This document shows, one piece after another, positions 58,907 to 64,000 of a stretch of DNA of 64,000 nucleotides (its first letter is position 1; each line of letters begins with the position of its first letter). Source of the DNA: Hanstruepera flava (GTDB lineage: Bacteria; Bacteroidota; Bacteroidia; Flavobacteriales; Flavobacteriaceae); assembly GCF_023634025.1 (NCBI RefSeq), contig NZ_JALJCW010000001.1, forward strand, positions 967,501 to 1,031,500. The letters are read 5' to 3'. Under the pieces are notes generated by a model that made no database searches, was not told the DNA's origin, and was given only the letters and a program-made list of their open reading frames with translations. Made by a program: the position numbers and the translations under genes.

Positions 58907-60243
58907 CTATTGAAAGTTAATCGTTTACCCGCTTTTTTTGCAGATACTTTAGACTGGTTATAAACCAATTGTCCATTAAGTATTGTTTGCATTACTCGAG
59001 ATTTAAATGTTGTCCCTTCAAATGGCGACCAACCACATTTGTAAAGAATATTGTCCTTTTTTACTGTCCAAGGGTTATTTAAATCAACAATTACTAAATC
59101 GGCAAAATAGCCTTCTTTAATATACCCACGTTTTTCAATTTGAAATAAAATTGCCGGATTATGACACATTTTTTGAACAATTTTTTCAATCGATATTTTA
59201 CCAGAATGATGAGCCTCCAACATAGCAACCAAAGCATGCTGCACTAATGGTCCGCCCGAAGGGGCTTTAGTATAAGGATTATTTTTTTCTTCGTTGGTAT
59301 GAGGTGCATGGTCTGTAGCTATAACATCAATTCTATCGTCAAGTAAGGCTTTCCATAATGCATCACGGTCTTGAGAAGTTTTTACCGCTGGATTCCACTT
59401 TATTCTCGTGCCTTTTTTATCGTAATCAGCATCAGAAAACCACAAATGATGAATACATACTTCAGCGGTTATTTTCTTATCCTTTAATGGTAGTTTATTT
59501 GAAAATAAGTGTGTTTCCTTCCCTGTAGATAAATGAAAAACGTGCAAACGCGCCCCTGTTTTCTTGGCTAGCTCTATGGCTTTAGATGATGAAATATAAC
59601 AAGCTTCTTCACTTCTTATTAATGGATGATATTTAATAGGAACATCATCACCATATTTATCAGTATAAATTTTGGTGTTTTTTCTAATAGTTGCTTCATC
59701 TTCGCAGTGAACAGATATTACCATATCTGTACTTGAAAATATTTTCTCTAAAACTTCTGGATTATCAACCAGCATATTTCCAGTTGATGATCCTAAAAAC
59801 AATTTTAAACCTGCAACAGTTTTTTTATCAACCTTTAAAATCTCATCAAGATTATCATTAGTGCCTCCAAACATAAACGAGTAATTCGCAAATGCTTTAG
59901 CATCTGCTATAGCAAACTTTTCGTCAAGTTTTTCAACAGTTGTTGTTTGTGGATTGGTATTTGGCATTTCAATAAAGGAAGTTATTCCACCAGCAAGCGC
60001 TGCTTTAGATTCACTCTCTATGTCTGCCTTGTGCGTAAGGCCTGGCTCCCTAAAGTGCACCTGATCATCAATGACACCTGGCAACACATACTTTCCATCA
60101 GCATCAATAACTTCAACATTGGAAGATTTTAAACTTATGGATGCACCTATCTCTTTTATGATATCATTTTCAATATAAATATCGCCTTCAAAAATGCGAC
60201 CTTCGTTAACAATCTTGGCATTCTTAATTAAAATAGCACTCAT
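58903..60243 (-). CDS. pyrC: Dihydroorotase
   Basis: A 446-residue amidohydrolase of pyrimidine synthesis (carbamoyl-aspartate to dihydroorotate). Metal-site motifs are DDQVHFREPG (59-68), SVHCED, LHVFHLST and ATDHAPH. In place of the first His of the usual D-x-H-x-H there is Q61; H63 is kept. The same Gln is, as I recall, usual in Bacteroidota type-I-like enzymes. Neighbouring genes overlap or are spaced by two bases, forming an operon with the glycosyltransferase upstream and DUF4296 downstream. Confidence 0.9.
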   Translation of the reverse strand: MSAILIKNAKIVNEGRIFEGDIYIENDIIKEIGASISLKSSNVEVIDADGKYVLPGVIDDQVHFREPGLTHKADIESESKAALAGGITSFIEMPNTNPQTTTVEKLDEKFAIADAKAFANYSFMFGGTNDNLDEILKVDKKTVAGLKLFLGSSTGNMLVDNPEVLEKIFSSTDMVISVHCEDEATIRKNTKIYTDKYGDDVPIKYHPLIRSEEACYISSSKAIELAKKTGARLHVFHLSTGKETHLFSNKLPLKDKKITAEVCIHHLWFSDADYDKKGTRIKWNPAVKTSQDRDALWKALLDDRIDVIATDHAPHTNEEKNNPYTKAPSGGPLVQHALVAMLEAHHSGKISIEKIVQKMCHNPAILFQIEKRGYIKEGYFADLVIVDLNNPWTVKKDNILYKCGWSPFEGTTFKSRVMQTILNGQLVYNQSKVSAKKAGKRLTFNR

Positions 60244-60245
60244 AA

Positions 60246-60971
60246 TTACTTCTTTCTGAATAAACTGTTCATTTTCATACTAATTACTCCAAAAATAGCT
60301 TCTGAAATAATACTACCACTCATTTTAGATTTTCCTTTAGTTCTATCTGTAAAAATTACAGGAACTTCTACAATTTTAAAGCCTTGCAAATAGGCTTTAA
60401 ATTTCATTTCTATCTGGAAGGCGTAACCAACAAATTTAATGTCATTTAAATTTATAGCTTCCAAAACACTTCTTTTATAACATACAAATCCTGCTGTTGT
60501 ATCAAATATTTTCATTCCAGTTATGAAACGCACATATTTAGATGCAAAATATGACAATAAAATACGGCTCATAGGCCAATTTACCACATTAATCCCCTTT
60601 ACATAACGTGAGCCAATAGATAAGTCGGCATGACCTAATTGACAAGCATTATACAACTTAATCAAATCGTTGGGGTTATGTGAAAAATCGGCATCCATTT
60701 CAAATATATACTTATAATCCCGTTCCAAACACCACTTAAAACCTTCAATATAGGCCGTTCCTAAACCCGTTTTGCCTTTCCTTTCCAATAGATGCAGCTG
60801 GTCACCAAATTCACTTTGTAAAGCTTTTACTTTTAAGCCCGTTAAATCTGGCGAATTATCGTCAACTACTAAAATATGAAATGCTTTTTCCTGCGAAAAA
60901 ACAGCTCTTATAATCGCTTCAATATTTTCAATTTCATTATAAGTAGGTATGATAACTATGGCATCTATCAT
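60246..60971 (-). CDS. Polyprenol monophosphomannose synthase-like family 2 glycosyltransferase
   Basis: A 241-residue GT2 enzyme of the dolichol-phosphate mannose synthase (DPM1) type: VIIPTYNEIENIEAIIR, VVDDNSPD, EMDADFSHNPND and SRYVKG. ATG at 60971 gives MIDAIVIIPTYNE; the ATG three codons upstream (60980) is possible but lies close to the expected transcript start. There are no C-terminal membrane helices. It would charge a polyprenyl phosphate with a sugar. A TACATTTG -7 element lies at 60991-60998. Confidence 0.87.
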   Translation of the reverse strand: MIDAIVIIPTYNEIENIEAIIRAVFSQEKAFHILVVDDNSPDLTGLKVKALQSEFGDQLHLLERKGKTGLGTAYIEGFKWCLERDYKYIFEMDADFSHNPNDLIKLYNACQLGHADLSIGSRYVKGINVVNWPMSRILLSYFASKYVRFITGMKIFDTTAGFVCYKRSVLEAINLNDIKFVGYAFQIEMKFKAYLQGFKIVEVPVIFTDRTKGKSKMSGSIISEAIFGVISMKMNSLFRKK

Positions 60972-60990
60972 GAATAGCATTTAATTTTCA

Positions 60991-60998
60991 CAAATGTA
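60991..60998 (-). promoter_or_regulatory. -7 element of the glycosyltransferase-pyrC-DUF4296 operon
   Basis: TACATTTG on the minus strand, 19 bases before ATG 60971. Confidence 0.55.
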
Positions 60999-61077
60999 AG
61001 TATTTAGGAAACACTTTTTTTTAAATATTCCTTAAATAAATATGTGCTCACACCATATTTTATAATAATTTTACGAT

Positions 61078-61725
61078 ATGCTTCGGGAAGTTATATCAAA
61101 CGATTTATTCACAATTGCCATTATAATGGGTTTGGTCTTTGTAACCATTTCTAAAGCTATGTACCCTAAACGTTTTAATGAATTTGTAGCTGTTTTAGGA
61201 AATTCGAAGTACCTTAAAATCTATGCTAGAGATCAGAAGTTTTTCGACCTTTATGATGCCCTTTTATTTGCCAACTACTGTGTTGCCTTAAGTGTCTTTG
61301 GCATCATTATCTTTAATCAGGTCATAGGGCCTATTGTAATGACTCCTTTTTTTCTATTAAAGTTAGTTTTAGCCATTGCCATATTAATTGTGATGAAAAT
61401 ATTAATAGAACGCTTGCTTGGCAGTGTTTTTGAAATAGAATTTTTAACGGACAATTATTTATTCCAAAAAATAACCTACAAGAATTTTATTGGGCTTGTT
61501 TTAATTCCAATCAACTCTCTATTAGTGTTTACAGTACCCATTTCGAACGTGTTAATCTATATATTGTTAGGTTTAGTTCTCTTAATTTTTTGTATTGGCA
61601 TTTTAACTACTGTAAAGACTCATCAAAATCTCATTAAACAGAATTTGTTTTATTTTATTTTGTATCTTTGCGCACTTGAAATTGCACCTTACATCATTTT
61701 ATACGCTTTTGTTATAGATGGTTAG
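61078..61725 (+). CDS. DUF4271 membrane protein
   Basis: A 215-residue protein with about six hydrophobic helices (FTIAIIMGLVFVTIS, LLFANYCVALSVFGIIIF, FFLLKLVLAIAILIVMKI, VFTVPISNVLIYILLGLVLLIF). The MYPKRFNEFV and DLYDALLFANY elements are those of the DUF4271 family, regularly found directly before hemD in Flavobacteria, as here with 25 bases between. Function is unknown. Confidence 0.88.
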   Translation: MLREVISNDLFTIAIIMGLVFVTISKAMYPKRFNEFVAVLGNSKYLKIYARDQKFFDLYDALLFANYCVALSVFGIIIFNQVIGPIVMTPFFLLKLVLAIAILIVMKILIERLLGSVFEIEFLTDNYLFQKITYKNFIGLVLIPINSLLVFTVPISNVLIYILLGLVLLIFCIGILTTVKTHQNLIKQNLFYFILYLCALEIAPYIILYAFVIDG

Positions 61726-61750
61726 GGTTCCTAAAAAATGACAACTACTT

Positions 61751-62500
61751 ATGAAAGTGAAAACAATTTTAGTATCTCAACCAGAACCTAAAATAGAAAA
61801 TTCGCCATATTTTGATCTTCAGGAAAAGCAAAAAGTAAAAATTGACTTTAGACCATTCATTCATGTTGAAGGCGTTGATGCAAAGGAAATTAGACAACAA
61901 AAAGTCGATTTAAATAAATACACAGCCATTATTTTAACAAGTAGAAATGCAGTGGATCATTTCTTTAGAGTAGCAGAAGAAATGCGCTTTAAAGTGCCTG
62001 ATACTATGAAGTATTTCTGTCAATCTGAAGCTGTTGCCTACTATCTTCAAAAGTATGTGGTTTATAGAAAACGTAAAATTTATGTTGGTAAACGTACGTT
62101 TGCAGATTTATCGCCATTAATTAAGAAGTATAAAGGCGAAACATTTTTGTTACCTACAACCGATAAATTAAAACCAGAGGTTCCAGAAACTTTAAATTCG
62201 CTTAATGTTGATTGGAAAGAAGCCGTTTTTTATAGAACCGTAATTAGCGACCTATCCGATTTAGCAAATGTGTATTATGACATTTTAGTGTTTTTTAGCC
62301 CTTCTGGAATTGATTCGTTATTTCATAATTTCCCAGATTTTAAGCAAAACAATACACGTATAGCTGTTTTTGGAAATACTACAATAAAAGCTGTTGAATC
62401 ACGTGGTTTACGAGTTGATATTGCAGCTCCGACACCAGAAACCCCATCTATGACAATGGCTTTGCAAAAGTATATTCAGGAAGCCAATAAAAGAAAATAG
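61751..62500 (+). CDS. hemD: Uroporphyrinogen-III synthase
   Basis: A 249-residue HemD-fold protein with the two-lobe pattern: KTILVSQPEPKIENSPYFDL at the N-terminus, AIILTSRNAVDHFF, FLLPTTDKLKPEVPETL, VFFSPSGIDSLFHNF and ending TMALQKYI. It closes hydroxymethylbilane to uroporphyrinogen III in heme synthesis. Sequence conservation in the family is low, but the TSRNAV and FSPSGI blocks support the call. Probably cotranscribed with DUF4271; a TATCTTTG inside that gene (61663-61670) might be an extra promoter. Confidence 0.88.
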   Translation: MKVKTILVSQPEPKIENSPYFDLQEKQKVKIDFRPFIHVEGVDAKEIRQQKVDLNKYTAIILTSRNAVDHFFRVAEEMRFKVPDTMKYFCQSEAVAYYLQKYVVYRKRKIYVGKRTFADLSPLIKKYKGETFLLPTTDKLKPEVPETLNSLNVDWKEAVFYRTVISDLSDLANVYYDILVFFSPSGIDSLFHNFPDFKQNNTRIAVFGNTTIKAVESRGLRVDIAAPTPETPSMTMALQKYIQEANKRK

Positions 62501-62531
62501 TCTGTAATAATAGTTTTCTATTTATTATTGC

Positions 62532-62578
62532 ATTACATAAAAAAAGCACAACTTAAAGTTGTGCTTTTTTTATGTAAT
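62532..62578. terminator. Strong bidirectional terminator
   Basis: Two 23-base perfectly complementary arms with a seven-base A-run in one and T-run in the other, around the GC-core AGCACAACTT. It separates the convergent hemD and leucine-rich T9SS genes and works in both directions. Confidence 0.92.
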
Positions 62579-62592
62579 CTATTTTAAAAAGA

Positions 62593-63546
62593 TTAATTAA
62601 TAATTAGCTTTTTAGTTTCTGTTTTACCATTGGCATTTATTCTTGCCAAATAAACTCCGGATACTAATGACGAAACATTTAAACTGTTGTTTCCTAACGA
62701 TAAATCCTTAAAAAGCACACGTTTACCAGTAATATTAAAAATCTCTATTTGTCCTTTTGATACTGTAGATGCAACAGTAATTTGAGTTGTTGCCGGGTTA
62801 GGGTAAACATTAAACTGGCTAATTGAGTGAGACTCTCTACTTAACGTCGCACACTCTCCTTCTGTTTCAACAAATGTACTACCAGCATCAACTATCCAGC
62901 TAGCCAAACCTCCATTAGCAGAGTCCTCAACAAAAATACAAGTCAAATTTGGATTTAAATCTGCATTAAAATAAGTAATACTTGTAGGCAAGTTACCATT
63001 TCTAACATCTACTGATGTTAGTGCATTATTTCTAACATCAACAAAATTTATTAAAGTATTCGAAGATAAATCCAATGACGTTAAGCCTGCATTTCTTGCT
63101 TGTATTTGTGTTAACCCAGAATTTGAAGATACATCTAATGTTGTTATTGCTGTACCAAAAATATTAATTATTTGTAAAGAAGTTAAACCCGTTACATTTA
63201 AACCTGGCAGAGTAGAACAACCTTCAAACTTAATATGTGTCAATTGGGTATTGGATGACAAATCAACCGCTACATTAATAGGGTTATAATTCATATTAAG
63301 CTCATCAATACCTGTAAAAGCTTCAATACCTGTTATATCGGTAATCCCTTGATTTGCAAACCCTAATGTTCCTGTTGCTGCGGCAGCATCAGCAGTAAGA
63401 ATTTGTCCATCTAAAATCCCTTCGGAATCATAACCAAAATTAATTAAGGCTTGTTCAAAAACAGCATCGGGTACAGCTGTATATTGGGCATAGACAAATG
63501 ATTGAAACACTAAAAGCATTCCTAATAAATAAGTAGTTTTCTTCAT
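62593..63546 (-). CDS. T9SS-secreted leucine-rich-repeat protein
   Basis: A 317-residue secreted protein: signal peptide MKKTTYLLGMLLVFQSFVYAQ; a start domain VPDAVFEQALINFGYD typical of Bacteroidota LRR proteins; irregular repeats of about 20-22 residues (TQLTHIKFEGCS, TSLQIINIFGT, SGLTQIQARNAGLTSLDLSSN, DVRNNALTSVDVRNG); and a type A sorting domain (FNVYPNPATTQITVA to NGKTETKKLIIN). Probably surface-exposed and involved in binding. Its upstream leader can form two alternative hairpins. Confidence 0.9.
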   Translation of the reverse strand: MKKTTYLLGMLLVFQSFVYAQYTAVPDAVFEQALINFGYDSEGILDGQILTADAAAATGTLGFANQGITDITGIEAFTGIDELNMNYNPINVAVDLSSNTQLTHIKFEGCSTLPGLNVTGLTSLQIINIFGTAITTLDVSSNSGLTQIQARNAGLTSLDLSSNTLINFVDVRNNALTSVDVRNGNLPTSITYFNADLNPNLTCIFVEDSANGGLASWIVDAGSTFVETEGECATLSRESHSISQFNVYPNPATTQITVASTVSKGQIEIFNITGKRVLFKDLSLGNNSLNVSSLVSGVYLARINANGKTETKKLIIN

Positions 63547-63595
63547 GGTATAATAGTTTTAAGGTTGAGCTAGTAAAATTATACCTTAAAACTAT
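63547..63595 (-). promoter_or_regulatory. Overlapping inverted repeats in the leader of the T9SS LRR gene
   Basis: A 13-base inverted repeat ATAGTTTTAAGGT (63553-63565) / ACCTTAAAACTAT (63583-63595) overlaps an 8-base inverted repeat GGTATAAT (63547-63554) / ATTATACC (63578-63585). The inner arms share bases, so only one hairpin can form at a time. The second includes the bases directly before the start codon. Confidence 0.55.
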
Positions 63596-63648
63596 AACCT
63601 CAAAACAAAAATACCGTAATACAACTAAAATATAAGCAAATCAGCGAA

Positions 63649-64000
63649 TTAGCTCTTCAAATTTGGAGCGCCAGCCAATATTTCATCGTTGGCAAACTCT
63701 TCAAACTTCTTGAAATTCTGTCTAAACGACTCTGATAATTTATAGGCTGCTTTATAATAACCTTCATCATCATTCCAAGTTTTTCTTGAGCTTAAAACTT
63801 CATCGGGAACTCCTGGACACTGTCTTGGCTGTAATAATCCAAACACGGAGTGTGTTCTATAGGTTTCTGGTGTAACGTTATCTAAATCACCATTTAACGC
63901 AGCTGTAATCATGGCTCGAGTATACTTTAATTTAATTCGGCTCCCAACTCCGTAAGGACCTCCAGTCCAACCCGTATTAATTAACCAGACATTTACTCCA
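63649..64000 (-). CDS. pckA: Phosphoenolpyruvate carboxykinase (ATP), C-terminal part (5' end outside window)
   Basis: The frame is open to the right edge, giving about 117 C-terminal residues; ATG at 63912 is internal. Upstream of it the translation reads LINTGWTGGPYGVGSRI, the conserved ATP-PEPCK segment with the GWTGG nucleotide loop and the Arg of GVGSRI, followed by YRTHSVFGLLQPRQCPGVP. The enzyme converts oxaloacetate and ATP to phosphoenolpyruvate for gluconeogenesis, which fits growth on amino acids such as hydroxyproline. Promoter and N-terminal catalytic half lie outside. Confidence 0.95.
   Translation of the reverse strand, partial: GVNVWLINTGWTGGPYGVGSRIKLKYTRAMITAALNGDLDNVTPETYRTHSVFGLLQPRQCPGVPDEVLSSRKTWNDDEGYYKAAYKLSESFRQNFKKFEEFANDEILAGAPNLKS

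Overview
The window is a 64 kb piece of chromosome from a low-GC (roughly 35%) member of the Bacteroidota, almost certainly family Flavobacteriaceae. The evidence is: promoters of the TAnnTTTG type, type IX secretion (T9SS) C-terminal sorting domains, BlaR1/M56 sensor pairs, DUF4271, DUF4296 and DUF6252 proteins, a DnaE with an N-terminal proofreading exonuclease, lipoproteins with C-S-(S)-D-D after the lipobox, and few Shine-Dalgarno sequences. I saw no insertion sequence, phage, CRISPR array or rRNA; there is one tRNA (Asp-GTC). Both edges cut genes: an M20 dipeptidase on the left and ATP-type PEP carboxykinase on the right.

Layout. 1-5.2 kb: dipeptidase end, a BlaI/BlaR1-like operon behind a triple operator, a DUF4407 membrane protein and an orphan STAS protein. 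5.4-11.3 kb: a complete 4-hydroxyproline degradation operon (epimerase, D-hydroxyproline dehydrogenase, pyrroline-hydroxycarboxylate deaminase, ketoglutarate semialdehyde dehydrogenase) with a divergent AraC regulator and a 49-residue membrane protein. 11.3-19.6 kb: housekeeping operon (RuvC, HemW, cyclase, YjbR, PhnA), then envelope genes. 19.7-22.4 kb: a second BlaI/BlaR1-like operon with its own triple operator of different sequence. 22.6-32 kb: a LuxR-type response regulator with a TPR histidine kinase, a small secreted peptide, an XRE-type protein, a giant DUF3857/transglutaminase protein, and a lipoprotein flanked by a short direct repeat. 32-45 kb: tRNA-Asp, DUF58, thioredoxin, pentapeptide protein, DnaE, rpsP-rimM, trmN6, glutaryl-CoA dehydrogenase, phosphoesterase. 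45-52.5 kb: ferredoxin and its reductase, Nfu and Mrp (Fe-S assembly), an alkyltransferase-like protein, LysE, TrmB, a glycosyltransferase, and a PhoB/PhoR-like pair. 52.7-64 kb: a T9SS lamin-tail protein, a LuxE-like protein, TyrS, an epimerase, DUF4296, PyrC, a dolichol-phosphate-mannose-type glycosyltransferase, DUF4271, HemD, a T9SS leucine-rich protein and PckA.

The part that looks least described is the pair of BlaI/M56 modules. Each has three copies of its own palindrome upstream, at similar spacing. The M56 sensors carry large periplasmic tails that are not beta-lactam-binding domains: the first appears to have two ExbD/TolR-like segments, a GldM C-terminal-like segment and two polyproline repeats; the second has a lipobox-like Cys directly after its last membrane helix and a TonB-like C-terminal domain, and is followed by a lipoprotein with a similar C-terminal fold. 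These resemble parts of envelope energy-transduction and gliding machinery attached to a proteolytic sensor. All functional assignments are from reading motifs by eye, without database searches.
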